Of a stretch of DNA of 64,000 nucleotides, positions 1-12,425 are shown piece after piece. The stretch lies in the NCBI GenBank assembly GCA_023548195.1, contig JAJHZJ010000269.1:124001-188000 (forward strand), read 5' to 3'. Origin of the DNA: Bettongia penicillata ogilbyi (lineage: Eukaryota > Chordata > Mammalia > Diprotodontia > Potoroidae). The notes beneath the pieces were generated by a model. That model had not been told where the DNA came from. It saw only the letters and a program-made list of their open reading frames with translations, and made no database searches. Each line of letters begins with the position of its first letter. The first letter of the stretch is position 1. A program made the position numbers and the translations under genes.

Positions 1-94
1 GGACCCCAAGACAGATAGCTAGTGACCATGCCTCTTGCCTCCAGCACAAGAAACTTGGGAGAGTACTTCCTGTACCACAGGAGCAGTGCTCACT

Positions 95-910
95 TGGTGC
101 ATATATATTTAGTATTAATTTTGATTCATTGTCTATGGTACCTTTTAGGAAGATGCAATTTCCTTCCTTAGCTTTTTTAATCAGATCTATTTTTACTTTT
201 TTCTTTATCTGAAATCAGGATGGCTACCTCTGCTTTATTTACTTCAGCTGAAGTAAATATATTTTGCTACAGCCTTTTACCTTTACTCTGTGTGTATCTG
301 TGCTCCAATAGTGTTTCTTGCCGGCAACATATTGAAGGATTACAGTTTTTAATCCATTCTGCTATTCAATTCTTTTAATAGGAGAGTTCATCACATTCAT
401 ATTCAGAGCTATGATTACAAATTGTAACTTTCTCTTCACCCTATTCCCCTTACATGTTTTTCCTCTCTCCTTTCTTCCTTTCCCTCCTCATTAGTGTTTT
501 CCTTCTGACCACTGCCTCCCTCAGTCTGCCCTCCCTTCCATCAACCCCCTGACTTTTATTTTTCCATTCCTTTACTATTTCTTCCCTCTCTTCTGCCCTG
601 CCTTCTATCTATCCACCTCCCTTTTCTTTCCTCTTTCACTTATACTTCCTATGGAGTAAGATAAATTTATATATCCAAATGAGTGTGCATTATTCCCTCC
701 TCAAGAAAAATTTGAAGAGAGAAGTTTCAGACAATTCTCACTTTCCTCTCTTCTTTCCATCTATTGTAATAGTTCTTTGTTCCTCTTCATGTGATGTAAT
801 TTATATGTTTTTTTCTTCCTAATTTCCTCTTCTGCCAATACAATCTGTGTTTTCACCTGTAAATTAATTATTTTATAATAAGATTAAATTTAGCTTATCC
901 CCACACTCTT

Positions 911-967
<57 letters not shown>

Positions 968-1600
968 CATCTATCAATCTATCTCTCTGTCTATCTATCT
1001 GTATTTTCTATAGATAGACAGATATATCCTCTCTAAATGCCATAGTAGAGATATAGTTTTCAATAGTTACGGGTGTCATCTTCCCATGTAGGGATGTAAA
1101 CTGTTTAAACTTATTGAATTGCATATTTTTTCTGCCCCACTTGCCTTTTACTGTCTCCTCTTTTCCTCTTGTCTCAGTGCAATCTTTTTACAATAATTTA
1201 TTTATTTTTTATATTGCAACAATGTCAATTTATACCCACACTCTCTGTTTATTAAAACCCCTTCTAAATGTTGTTTGAAAAAAAAAAAACATTCAGTACT
1301 CAAGAGTTACAAGTATCCTCTTCTCATGGAGGAATGAAAAAAGTTTGCCCTCAGTGAATAACAGGTTTTTTTTTTACTTTCCTCTTTATATTTTTCATTC
1401 TTTATTTGAGAGTTGTACTTGAAGAAGAAATTTTCTTTTCAACACTTTTTGTTTTCATCAGGAATGGTGGGAAGTCCCCTATTTCCTTTTACTCTGAAAG
1501 ATTATACTCAGTTTTGCAGGATGATTGTATTTTAATTGCAATATAAGCACCTTAGTCTTCTGGAATATCACTCCAGTCTGCAATAAGAATTCACTATTTG
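95..1600 (-). mobile_element. L1 remnant: ORF2 endonuclease start, ORF1-ORF2 spacer, ORF1 3' end
   Basis: Read on the minus strand, about 120-430 gives degenerate peptides matching the start of the L1 ORF2 endonuclease domain, for example a PIKR-like stretch, a CRQET-like stretch and an AILISDK-like stretch. Positions 440-1330 match the pyrimidine-rich spacer that follows ORF1 in the other elements of this window, including the 'aagataaatt' and 'gagtgtgcat' landmarks near 658-690. Positions 1430-1580 match the C-terminal part of ORF1 in antisense. The order ORF1, spacer, ORF2 shows this was a two-ORF L1. All frames are broken. The first ~95 bases show nothing I can assign. Confidence 0.65.
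912..1002. repeat. (TATC)n microsatellite inside the L1 spacer
   Basis: Tetranucleotide TATC/ATCT run, imperfect after about 966. It lies in the ORF1-ORF2 spacer of the minus-strand L1, the same relative place where the other copies carry CA/TG runs. Confidence 0.95.
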
Positions 1601-1604
1601 TCAA

Positions 1605-1865
1605 AAACTGCTTGGACAAGGAGGTGGAGTGAATATGCACAATAGAAGGATGCACCTGTAGAAGCTCTCCATTCAGAGCCTATAAAACACCTGAGAAAAC
1701 GACTCTAAACAAATTCTAGAGCAGCAAAACCTGCAAAAAGACAGAGTGAAAGAAATTTCCAGCCAAAGGAACCTGGAAGCAGCTGCAGGTGCTAGATTCC
1801 TCAACTTACAAAAGCCAAAGACAGCTTCAAAGATCAGTGAGAAAGCTCTTTCACTTGGGAAGACA
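1605..1865 (+). other. Unassigned segment, possibly an L1 5' UTR piece
   Basis: No ORF. It contains a TATA-like 'cctataaaac' at 1679 and a purine-rich 'gcaaaaagacagagtgaaag' stretch that resembles L1 leader sequence but is not close to the other leaders here. It directly precedes the plus-strand ORF1 fragment at 1866. Assignment to a different L1 subfamily leader is an inference. Confidence 0.3.
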
Positions 1866-2810
1866 AATGACAGAAACGCAAGAAAATCATGATAAGCAAG
1901 TCAACAGCTTGCTAAGGGAGACTCAAACAATGCTGAAGAAATTAACACCTTTAAAAATAGACTAGCTCAAATGACAAAAGAGAATAAGAATGTTCTAAGG
2001 AACAGAATTAGCCAAATGGAAAAGGAGGTTCAAAAGCTCACTGAAGAAAAGCGTTCTTCAAAAACTAGAATGCAGCAAATGGAAGGTAATGACTTTATGA
2101 GAAACCAAGAAATTACAAACCAAAACTAAAAGAATGAAAACAACAGAAGACAATGTGAAATATCTCATCAGAGAAACAACTACCCTGGAAAATAGATCCA
2201 GGGGAGACAATCTAAAAATTATGGGACTACTTGAAAGTCATGATCAAAAAAAGAGCCTAGATATCATCTTTCATGAAATTATCATTTAAAACTCCCTTGA
2301 TATTCTGGAACCAGAGAGTAAAACAAATACTGAGCGGGGCGGAGTCAAGATGGGGGGCGCAGAGTCAAGATGGCAGAGTAGAAAGACTCATTGTATGCTA
2401 GCTCTGAACCCACAGCCCATGCATTTAATGTAAGAAGAGCTCCCCACAAGTTCTGGATCACTGCAGGGTGTGCAGAAACACAGTGGAAGAGATTTCTGTT
2501 CCAGAGAGACCTAGAAAGCGGTCCCCAGGGTCTGTCATGCCCTGGAAAGTGGAGCCCACCCCAGCACTGCCCTGGCCATGGCCCCAGAGAAACTGATCTG
2601 AGCAGGCCTCAGGGACGGAAGCTCCGGTGACCGGAAAGGTCCCTCCGCCCAAAGACACTGCAGGTCAGTGAGAGACAAGTCTGAGCTGGCCGAGAGGGGA
2701 GCGGGGTGTCTCCATGTCTCAGGAGGCAGCAGCTGAGGCAGAGGCAGGGACAGGAAGCAGCGGAGCCAGGGGCAGCGGCCCAGGACTCCCCAAGCAGGCA
2801 GGCAGAATCT

Positions 2811-2952
2811 TCATTACTGAAAGTCTCTGCATAAACAACCTGAAGGAGCTGAGCTTGGGAGCCAGCCCTGCCCCACCCACTCCATTACTGAAAGTCTCTG
2901 CATAAAGCCCCTGAGGGAACTGAGCCTGGGAGGTGGCCCTGCCCCCACCCCA
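2811..2952 (+). repeat. 71-bp tandem duplication in the element leader
   Basis: The sequence starting 'cattactgaaagtctctgca' occurs at 2812 and again at 2883, followed both times by related 'tgaagga/tgagggaactgagc' and 'ggccctgcccc' sequence. The period is 71 bp and the copies differ at several positions. It lies in the untranslated leader upstream of ORF1. Confidence 0.8.
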
Positions 2953-3093
2953 GCAACAGAATTAAAGCTCATATTGAATAGCAGCCATGCCTGCCGCGGA
3001 AAGCCCATTTGAATCTCAGACCCCAAGCACTAGCTGGGCGGATCTAGGCAGGGGTGGACAGGAATCTCAGAAGTCAAGTAACTGGCTGGTAAA

Positions 3094-4187
3094 ATGCCCA
3101 GAAAAGGGAAGAAAAATAAGACTATAGAGAGCTTTTTTGAGAAGATGCAAATGATCCTGACTTTCAGATCTGACTACGATGAGGAAATATTCTTGCCATG
3201 AGGGAAAGACGTGGAGGGCGGGGCCTCTGTATCCCAGACATCCCAGGGGGTTGTTGGGTGGGCTCAGGCCTTGGAAGAGCTCAAAAAGGATTTTGAAAAG
3301 CAACTTAGACAGGTGGAGGAAAAACTGGGAAGAGAAATGAGAGAGATGCAAGAAAAGTATGAAAAACGGGTCAATACCTTGCTAAAGGAGACCCCAAAAA
3401 ATGCTGAAGAAAATAACACCTTGAAAAGTAGGCTCACTCAATTGGCAAAAGAGGTTCAAAAAGCCAATGAGGAGAAGAATACTTTCAAAAGCAGAATTAG
3501 CCAAATGGAAAAAGGGGTTCAAAAGCTCACTGAAGAGAATAGTTCTCTCAAAATTAGAATGGAACAGATGGAGTCTAATGACTTTCTGAGAAACCAAGAA
3601 ATCACCAAACAAAACCAAAAGAATGAAAAAATGGAAGAGAATGTGAAATATCTCATGGGAAAAACAACTGACCTGGAAAATAGATCCAGGAGGGACAATT
3701 TAAAAATTATGGGACTACCTGAAAGTCATGATCAAAAAAGAGCCTAGACATCATCTTCCATGAAATTATCAAGGAAAACTGCCCTGACATTCTACAACCA
3801 GAGGGCAAAATAAGTATTGAAAGAATCCATCGATCACCACCTGAAAGAGATCCAAAAAGAGAAACTCCTAGGAACATTGTGGCCAAATTCCAGAACTCCC
3901 AGCTCAAGGAGAAAATCTTGCAAGCAGCTAGAAAGAAACAATTCCAGTAGTGTGGAAATAAAATCAGGATAACTCAAGATCTAGCATTAAGGGATCGAAG
4001 GGTGTGGAATAGGATATTCCAGAAGTCAAAGGAACTAGGACTCAAACCAAGCATCACCTACCCAGCAAAACTGAGTGTAATACTTCAGGGGAAAATATGG
4101 TCTTTCAATGAAACGGAGGACTTTCAAGCATTCTTGATAAAAAGATCGGAGCTGAAAAGAAAATGTGACTTTCAAACACAAGAATGA
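3094..4187 (+). pseudogene. L1/HAL1 ORF1 pseudogene (RNA-binding chaperone protein)
   Basis: ORF1 encodes the trimeric nucleic-acid chaperone that coats L1 RNA. This copy starts with ATG at 3094 (MPRKGKKNKT...), the same N-terminus as the intact copy at 50446-49343. Breaks: an in-frame TGA at 3199-3201; loss of one A in an A-run near 3735 (six As, against seven in the intact copy), shifting frame; and a TAG near 3948-3950 where the intact copy has a sense codon. Reading continues from about 4002 to the normal stop after FQTQE at 4187. The coiled coil, RRM-like and C-terminal segments are all recognisable. Confidence 0.9.
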
Positions 4188-4319
4188 GAAGAAGCATGAA
4201 AAAGGAAACAGCAAAGAGAAGTTATAAGGGACTTACCAAAGGTGAACTGTTTACATTCCTACATGGAAAGACAATATTTGTTACTCTTAAAACTTTTCAG
4301 TATCTGGGTAGTTGATGGC

Positions 4320-4390
4320 ATCATACACACACATGTACACATGTGCACGCACACAGATATACACACATGCATGCACATACAGAGACAGAG
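4320..4390. repeat. Imperfect CA/CACG microsatellite in the spacer
   Basis: Interrupted (CA)n with 'catgtac' and 'cgcacac' variants, ending in an AG-rich piece. It follows the 'agtatctgggtagttg' landmark that precedes the microsatellite in the sister copies. Confidence 0.85.
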
Positions 4391-5733
4391 AGCGCAGAGT
4401 GAATTAAGTAGGAAGGAACCATATCTTAAAAGAAATTAAGGTAAATGGTGAGAGAAAAAGGTAGGGGGAGGAAAGAGGATGAAATGAAATGGGGTAAATT
4501 ATATGTCATTTAAGAGGCAAGCAGGAGACTTTTTAGTGGACGGAAAAAAGAGGAGAGCTGAGAAAAAAAAAAAAAAACAAGAAGTTTACCCTCATCACAT
4601 TTGACTAAAGGAAGGAATAAAATGCACACTAATTTTGGTATGAAAACCTATCTTACAGTACAGGAAAGTGGGGGAGAAGGAGATAAGCAAGGAGGGGGTG
4701 GTTGATGGAAGGGAGGGCAATGGGAGGAGGGAGCAATTTGAAGTCAACACTCAGGGAGGGACAGGACCAAAAGGCAGAACAGAAACAATGAGAAGCAGGA
4801 TAGGATGGAGGGTAATTCAATTAGTCTTACACAACATGACTATTATGGAAATAATTTGCAGAACTACACAGATAGGGCTTATATTGAATTGCCTGCCTTC
4901 CCAAAGGGAATGGGTGGGGAGGGAGGGATGGGGAAAATTTGGAACTCAAAGTTTTAGGAACAACTGTTTAGTATTGTTGTTGCTACTAGGAAATAAGACA
5001 TACAGTTAATGAGGACTTGAAAGTCATCTGGCCCTACAGGACAAAAGAGAAATGGGGACAAGAGAAGAGAGGGATGACAGAAGAGATGGCAGATTGGAGA
5101 TAGGGAAAATTAGAATGCTTGGGGTATTGGGGTGGGGGGAGTGGATAAAAAGGGGAGAAAAAATTGGAACCCAAAATTTTGTGAAAATGAATGTAAAAAG
5201 TTAAATAAATAAAAATTAAAAATAAAAACAACAAATACTGAAAGAATTCACAGATCACTTCCTGAAAGAATCCAAAAAGAAAACTCCTAGGAATATTGTC
5301 ACCAAATTCCAGAATTTCCAGGTCAAGGAGAATATATTGCAGGCAGCCAGAAAGAAATAATTTGAATATCGTGGAAATACAATCAGGATAACACAGGATC
5401 TCGCAGCTTCTACAGTAATGAATTGAAGGGCTTGGAAAATAATATTTCAGAAGTCAAAGGAACTAGGCCTGAAACCATGAATAACTAAGCCAGAAAAGTT
5501 TTCAAGGGAAAAGAATGGTCATTCAATGAAATAGACTTTCAAGCATTCTTGATGAAAAGATCAGTTGTAGAAAATTTGACTTTCAAACACAAGAATGAAG
5601 AGGAGCATACAAAGGTAAACAGGAAAGAAAATTCATAAGGGACTTATTAAACTGAACTGTTTATATTCCCACACAGAAATATGATATTTGTAACTATTGA
5701 AACTTTCTCAATATTTCAATTGTTGGAGGGATT

Positions 5734-5905
5734 ACACACACACACACACACACACACACATGCATACACACACTTACACACAAATGTGTATATATAGATA
5801 ACTATATGTAGTTATCTATATATATAGACATACATAGATATCTATATATGCATATATATGCATATGTATGTATATACCTACATACATATTATATAGGTAC
5901 AGAGG
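5734..5905. repeat. (AC)n followed by TATA/TACA-rich tract
   Basis: About 27 bases of pure AC, then degenerate ACAC and ATATAGAT/ATACAT sequence to about 5905. It is in the spacer of the older element, at the same relative site as in the others. Confidence 0.9.
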
Positions 5906-6769
5906 GTACAGGGTGAGTTTAATAGAAAGGAATGACATCCTAATAAACAAAATTAAGGAGCAAGAAAGAAATATATTAGGAGCAGAAAGGGAGAAATGAA
6001 ATGGGGCAAATTATCTCTCATAAAAAGGCCAGAAAAATCTTTTCCAATGGAGGTGAAAAAGAGGAGATACGAGGGAAAATGTGAAGCTTATGTTCATCAC
6101 ATTTGGCATCAGGAGGGAATAACATGCACAATCAATTTCATACGAAAATCTATCTTATACTAAAGGAAAGCATGGGAGAATGGGATAAGCGAGGTGCATA
6201 AAGGATGATAGAAAGGTGGGAAAATGGCAGGAGGGGGTAATCAGAATTAAACCCTTTTTGGGGAGGGATAAGATCAAAAGAGAGAATAGAATAACTGAGG
6301 GGGCAGAATAGGCTGGAGGGAAATATAGGTAGTCTTTCACAACTCTTATGGGAGTCTTTAGCAAAAGTATACATACACATATAGCCTTCATTGAATTGCT
6401 TGCCTTCTCAGAGGGTGAGGTATCAATGAAGGGGGAAGAAGGGAGAGAAGTTAGAACTCAAAGTTATAGGGAGAATTGCTGAGAACTGTTTTTACATGCA
6501 ACTGGGAAATAAGAAATACAGGAAAAAGATTATAGAAATCTATCATGCCCTACAAGAAAAGAGTAAAATCAGGGATAAGGGAAGGGAGGGGTGCCATAGA
6601 AGGGAGGGTAGATTCATGGAAGGGATAATCAGAATGCACAGTGTTTTGAGGTGAAGGGAGGTGAGAGGTGGGGAGAAAATTTGAAACTCAGGACCTTGTG
6701 GAAATGAATGTTGCAAACTAAAAGATAAGTAAATAAATTTGAAAATAAACTGCTTAGACAACTGGAAAA

Positions 6770-8085
6770 TAGAATGGCAAAATGTATGCATAGAGCAAAA
6801 TCTCACATTGTATTGTATACAACATAATGGGTACATGATTAAACATAAAGGGTGATAGCACAGACAAATTTGGAGAGCTAGGAGTAATTTATTTGTCAGA
6901 TCTGTAGAGAAGAGAAAAATTTATGACAAAAGAAGAGACAGAGATTAGTATGAAAGGAAAAATGGATTATTTTGATTCCAGTAGATTAAAAAAATGCTCA
7001 AATAAAATTAACAAAACAAAAATGAAAAAAAATGTATAAAGCTGGGAAATAAGTTCTATTGCCAGTGGTTCTGATAAAAGCCCCATTTCTCAAATATATA
7101 GAGGACTAAGTCAATTTATAAGAATAAAAGTCATTTTCCAACTGATAAATGATCAAAGGATGTAAACAGGCAGTTTTCAGATGAAGAAATTAATGCTATC
7201 TGTAGTCATATAAAAAAATGCTCTAAATCACTATTTATTAGAGAAATGCAAATTAAAACAACTCTGAGGTTCCACCTCAAACCTATCAGATTAGCTAATA
7301 AGACAAAAAAGGAAAATGATAAATGTTGCAGAAGATGTGAAAAAATAGAACACTGATGCATTGTTGGTGGAGTTGTGAACTGAAGCAATCATTCTCAAGA
7401 GCAATTTGGTACTATGCCAAAGGGTATAAAATGTGCATACCCTATCAGCAACACCACTTCCTCGTCTGTATCCCACAGAGAGTATAAAAAAAAAAAAACA
7501 CAAAACACCCACTTACTCAAATATAAACATAGCACTTCTTTTTGTGTTGGCAAACAAAGTTTAATTTGAAGGAATGCTGATCATTTGGGGAATGGCTAAA
7601 CAAGATGTGCTATATGAAGATAACAGAATACTATTGTGGTATAAGAAATGACGAGTGGGCAGAAGTCAGAAAAACCTGAAAAGACTGACATGAACGGATG
7701 CTGAGTGAAGTAAGCAGAATCATAAGAGCCATTGTGCAATGACCACCTATGATTGACTTAGACTTGCTCAACAATCAAATGATCCAAGACAATTTCAAAA
7801 CACTGCAGATGGAAATTTCCATCCCCCTTAAGTGAAAAAACTATGGAGTATGCAGAATGAAGCATACAATTTTCCCTTTTTTTTTTTTTGGTGACTTTTC
7901 CCTTTTGTTCTATTTCTTCTTTCACAACATAAATAATGTGGAACTATGTTCACATAATTGCACAAGTATAGACTATTTCTCATTTCTTGCCATCGTGGAG
8001 AAGGGGAAGCAGGAGGGGCTGAGGAAATAAAATGAAACTCAAAATATTGCAAAATGAATGTGGAAAATTATTTTTAGATAAAATT
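6770..8085 (+). mobile_element. 5'-truncated L1: ORF2 C-terminal region and 3' UTR
   Basis: From about 6900 the sequence matches the end of ORF2 in the longer L1 at 22400-23280: the 'gaagagacagagattag' and 'ggattattttgattccag' stretches, the 'cacttcctcgtctgtatccc' region and the 'aagaaatgacgagtgggcagaag' region. The 3' UTR (7690-8085) ends 'actcaaaatattgcaaaatg' then 'aatgtggaaaatta'. This tail resembles the tails of the ORF1-only elements and differs from that of the L1 ending at 23615. No usable frame remains. Confidence 0.75.
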
Positions 8086-11000
8086 TAAAATAATATTTAC
8101 AAAAAATACACAAAAATCTAAAAATGAATATTAAAATTAAAAGTCTGTTTTTCTCATATATCCAAATCTAATTTGTGTGATGATCTAAAAATATTAAAAA
8201 AAGCAGTTTACTACTACCTTTGGCAGTAATTTGTTAAGTTTATGAGTGATTGAAGAGAAGTAAAAGAGCAACATCCATGCCCATTAAAATATATATAATT
8301 CAAATAGCAATTACACCCTTGATGTCATCCATACTTATCAATTAATTATTTGTTATAAAACAGAAAAAAAAACAATTTTTCTTCCAAACAGCTGTCAAAT
8401 ATAGCCATTCATGTGTTGCCTCTTCAACACTTAGAACACTGAATAAACTTGTATGTAAATAATATTTTTACTTAATCAATTAACATATTAGATGAACTAA
8501 GTTACAATGGAAAAGTACCTAGTAGACTTGAGTAGAATTCATCTTTTTACTAACGATGCCATTATGTTAGAAATGCTGTAGAACAGTATCAAGAAAATAT
8601 ATGTTTTGAAATAGAGGTAGATATGTATTTAGAGCTAGGACAAACAAATGGATAGTCTAAGTAGTACATAGATACCTACAAAAACAAAACAAAAGATAGT
8701 GCCCAGAAACACAGATTCCACACCTACACACATAGTTCAGGCCATCAAGAAGATTTTTCTTTGGTTGATGAGGTAGAAATATTACTGAGAAATCTCACAG
8801 GAACAGAAACCTTGAAGAGTTTGAAATCTACATATCGTTGGAGGAAAACCATACAACTATGAAATCATGGATTCATCACATAGGTAAGGCAGAAGAATGA
8901 TTTAAAATCATAATATGCTTGGATATATTCCACATATAAGTAAGAAAAATCTAGTGCTTTTATGATTTTTAAAAAGGGATCACATAAATTTGTCATTTTG
9001 TTTCAGCCTTCTTATTAACTATATGATATTCATTATGTGACCATGATAATCAACTTTGTAGAAGTTCATCATTTGTACACATCTCCATTTATTCATGGAT
9101 AAGCAAATAAACTGAGAAACAGTTTAAAGTGGTCAAAAAGAAAGTCATCTTTCGGTTGTTTTTCTCATATCCCCTTCTATCTTACTGAATAAAACATTTC
9201 CAAGATTATAGTCTGAGATTCTCTGGATAAATGAAGGACTCTTCTTACATAGAAAACAATGTATTGCATTCACTTCATTTATAAATGTTTCTTGCTATTG
9301 GCAGGATTCTATACCTCTATGTTTATCTTCTCTCTGATAACTTATTTTTAAAATACTTTCAAAGCCATCATATTAATCAGGCTTAAAGGAAATAGGACTG
9401 ACTTTTAATCCTAAATATCCTCAAAAGAGACTTAAGTTGCACAGCAGAAGTTGCTTAAATGTTGCATTCTATATCTGTGAAAACCCTTCATAACCACACT
9501 ATATCCCAGAGCTAAATCCTTCTTGAAAACAAAATCAACCTGGAATCAATAGGCAATGACTAATCTGAAATTCCCAGAGGCATTTCAAATGTTCTAGACT
9601 TCACTCGAAGGAATATAGAAATGCATGATTAAAGGTCATTTTAATAGAGACATTTGGGCTTTGTTCAATATCTTAGTCTAGACAAATAAGCACAGAAACT
9701 ACTCAAATGAGCAATTACCTGCCACGGGTCCCAGGGAGTAGGTGGTACTCTGTGATATGGGGTTATAGAGTGGATTTTTAAGAAACTGCTAATATTCTCC
9801 AGTTTTCTTGTAAGAAACAATATTTCTGCCATGCAAGAAATTCCTGCTAAATAAATGTTGTGAATGAATTCTTAGATCTTTGTAACTGGTTTGATGATCT
9901 GATAAAAGATAATTTAGAACATTTTTAATCACAAAATTTGTGTGTTTTTAGTACTTGTGATTCATTTATTAGTTCTTATCTAGAAATAAGAAAAAAATCA
10001 AATATCAATTTTACTAAGAAATAAATGAAGACCATCTAAGTCACTCATTTGTATTGTTTATTTTTAAAGTTTTCCAGAAATTGAAAAGCTACATATTTTA
10101 AAAGGTAAATTTGTAAAAATACATAAATAATTGAAAATAAAAGGTTGTGCACTTTTTCTGCTTCTTGACAATGGTATATGTTTGGTTAAAGAACATTTAA
10201 ATTACAATGTGAGTAGTGATAGAGGTAGGATTACATGATGAATTATTTCATTTTCCTCAAATAACTTATAGTTGAATAACATATCCTATTTTCCTTCCTT
10301 AGAAATACTGTTTAATTGATCCTATGTGCAAAGATGTAGATGAAATAGAACAGGGGACTTTTGCAGAAACTTGGGAAGAAAGGAGTTTGTTTGGAATAGT
10401 TACAGCTATTGGGCAAATAAAGTAAGCAAAAATGTCCTTTTGTTATATCTCTACACCTCTTGTTCCTGAGAAATTATATCTGCCAAATCTCTACCCCAGT
10501 CTCTCAATCTAGCATCCACTCCAATGTCAGATATGTCCTTCATCCCTTCCCAATTACCCCATCAGGGTTTTTATGCCTTATGTTCAATTCCCTCTAAGTT
10601 TTCATTGAGAAACCATCCTGATAAATAGATCTATGTTATGGCATCTTTCTGCCTCCTCCTTCCAACAAAATATTTGGAAACTAATGGTATTTGACCAGAG
10701 AATTAGCACTCAAAGATGGAACTACTAATTATTGGATTCTGGGAAAAATAGGGTAGGAAAAAAAAGGAAAATAGAGGAGAATGAGAAAAGAAAAATGAGT
10801 ATAGTTCCTTTATGGTCACAGAGAATATTAAAGACCTTAATGTCAGTTTGATGACTGCCACCCAAAAGGAAGATGAAAAAAAAAGAAAGCATTTCCCCAT
10901 AAGCAAGGGCTAGAGAAAGCCTTGTAATTGTTGATTCTAAGAGCCATAGTGTGCTTAGCGTGCATAAATTGCGCTAAGCCTACTTAAGTGCTCAGTAGGA

Positions 11001-11815
11001 ACCAAGATGAGAAACTGTTTTTGTCAGCTACAGCTACTTTAAAAGCAAAGGCAGTCTCCCTGTTACTCAAGTGGATGCAATTGACTATGGAAGAAAAAAA
11101 AATGTTACATTAAGTTGTCGGAAGAAATTTTTCTGAAGGATTACTTATGCTATACTTTGAAATATTTCAAAAAAAAAGCATGAAGTCATTAAGGAATTGA
11201 CAACCAGTGTCTAACCCAAGAAGCTCAGATATTCAATTCTACAACTTTACTTTCCTATTAGTTCCACACATTTGCTGGAATCAGAGATGTCTGAGCTTAA
11301 AAGGCAAGGTGTCCTTCTATTGGAACTATCAACAGAACACAATAGGAGAAGTAAATCTTTTGCTATCATTGTGAGTGATCTAACCAAGAAAAAAGTCAAC
11401 TATTGTCATTGCACTCATTATACTTAACACTAGTGTCAGGAAGTGTCAAGGGGCAAAGAAAGAAGGGACCAGATACAAGAGCTAATTCAGTTGCTTGCTC
11501 TCCCTTGATCCTTTTTCCCACCAGGACTCACAGGATGACTATGAACTGATGTGAATTTGAAAATGTTTAAGAGATCATGCCAATTTGTACTTTGGAGAAG
11601 AAATAGAATGTCTCTTTAATCTGACTCATTTCATGGGTAAAATCTAAGGCACATACCTTTATAGCAACTCAGAATTGTCTTCATTGGAGGATAATTTAGT
11701 GTCAATGATTTAATGCCAGTGATTACCATCATTGTAGAAAAGTTGTACCACATTTGGCATTTCTAAATGCCTAAGAATAGGTTTAGAAGAGGCCTTGGTG
11801 TGGTGAGAACAAATT
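8086..11815. other. AT-rich sequence, nothing assigned
   Basis: No ORF with coding character, no recognisable repeat ends and no RNA gene found by eye. Short poly-A and TA-rich stretches only. Confidence 0.5.
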
Positions 11816-11819
11816 TATG

Positions 11820-12115
11820 CTACTGGAGTCATAGCATCCTTAATTCAAGACTAGAAAGGACCAAAGAAACTATCTATTTTTTTTTCTTAATAGATAAAGA
11901 ACTCAATAGGTGGCAATGATATACGACTAATGAAAAGTTATACAAAGTGTATCATAGACTTAGAACTGGGAGAATCCTAAGAACCTAATTAGGTCTCATT
12001 TCTTCTTCTTTTAAAGATATATTGTAACTTGCTCAAGGTCACACAGGTAGATAAAGAGGTAGGATTCTAACCTATGTCCTCTAAACCAAAATCCAGCACT
12101 TTTCCAAACATATCA
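11820..12115 (+). repeat. CORE-SINE fragments (MIR/Ther1/Mar1 type)
   Basis: Two adjacent pieces. At 11820-11905 there is a diverged 'gactagaaaggaccaaagaaactatctat' type head. At 11939-12115 'catagacttagaactgggag' is followed by 'taacttgctcaaggtcacac' and 'gtaggattctaacctatgtcc', the conserved core and 3' segment of tRNA-derived CORE-SINEs. The exact family name is uncertain. Confidence 0.65.
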
Positions 12116-12224
12116 CATGGATTCCCCTCAAAAGAAGAAATGCCTTAGAATTCTTGAGGTTCTGTAGGAGAGTGTGCCTGGAATAAATTACAAGCAAAGG
12201 AGAATATGTTTGATTTTTGAAGAT

Positions 12225-12425
12225 GAAAAATTATCATTAGGGTTAAAAGGAAGAGAAGTAGGAGTGGCATGGTCAGACCTGCGCTTTAGGAAAATTAGAG
12301 TTGAGAGAATTGAGTTAGGAAGACCAAACATGAGATTATTGGAATAGTTTTGGCAAGAGTTAATGAAGTTCTTGAATAGCATGGTGGCTATAAGATTTTA
12401 CTGAAAGAGAGGCATGCAATAGAGT
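12225..12425 (+). repeat. Fragment of a longer dispersed repeat
   Basis: Contains 'catggtcagacctgcgcttt' followed by 'aggaaaattag', then 'gagattattggaatag' and 'agcatggtggctat'. I recognise this as part of a long dispersed repeat common in marsupial and monotreme DNA but cannot name the family. Another segment of the same kind is at 55435-55640. Confidence 0.45.

Larger units (their letters stand above)
2334..5229 (+). mobile_element. Younger ORF1-only (HAL1-like) element, nearly full length
   Basis: The insertion is flanked by a perfect 12-bp duplication, aacaaatactga, at 2322-2333 and 5230-5241. It begins with the L1 5' signature (cggagtcaagatgg, then a second gagtcaagatggcagagtag), a GC-rich leader, ORF1 (3094-4187), the spacer with a CA run near 4322-4383, a purine-rich 3' region and a tail 'gaaaatgaatgtaaaaag' before A-rich sequence. 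There is no trace of ORF2 endonuclease or reverse transcriptase between ORF1 and the tail. Mobilisation by L1 proteins in trans is inferred from the target-site duplication and A-rich tail. Confidence 0.88.
1866..6757 (+). mobile_element. Older ORF1-only (HAL1-like) element, split by a nested insertion
   Basis: ORF1 coding remains run from about 1880 (coiled-coil part) to 2333, break off, and resume at 5242 with the next codons of the same gene (the ERIH region), ending near 5600. The spacer follows with an AC microsatellite at 5734 and a purine-rich 3' region. The tail at about 6660-6757 ends 'gaaatgaatgttgcaaac' followed by A-rich sequence. The 5' end is truncated within ORF1. The interruption at 2334-5229 is a younger element of the same family. 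Frames carry stops and small indels, so this is old and dead. Confidence 0.8.
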
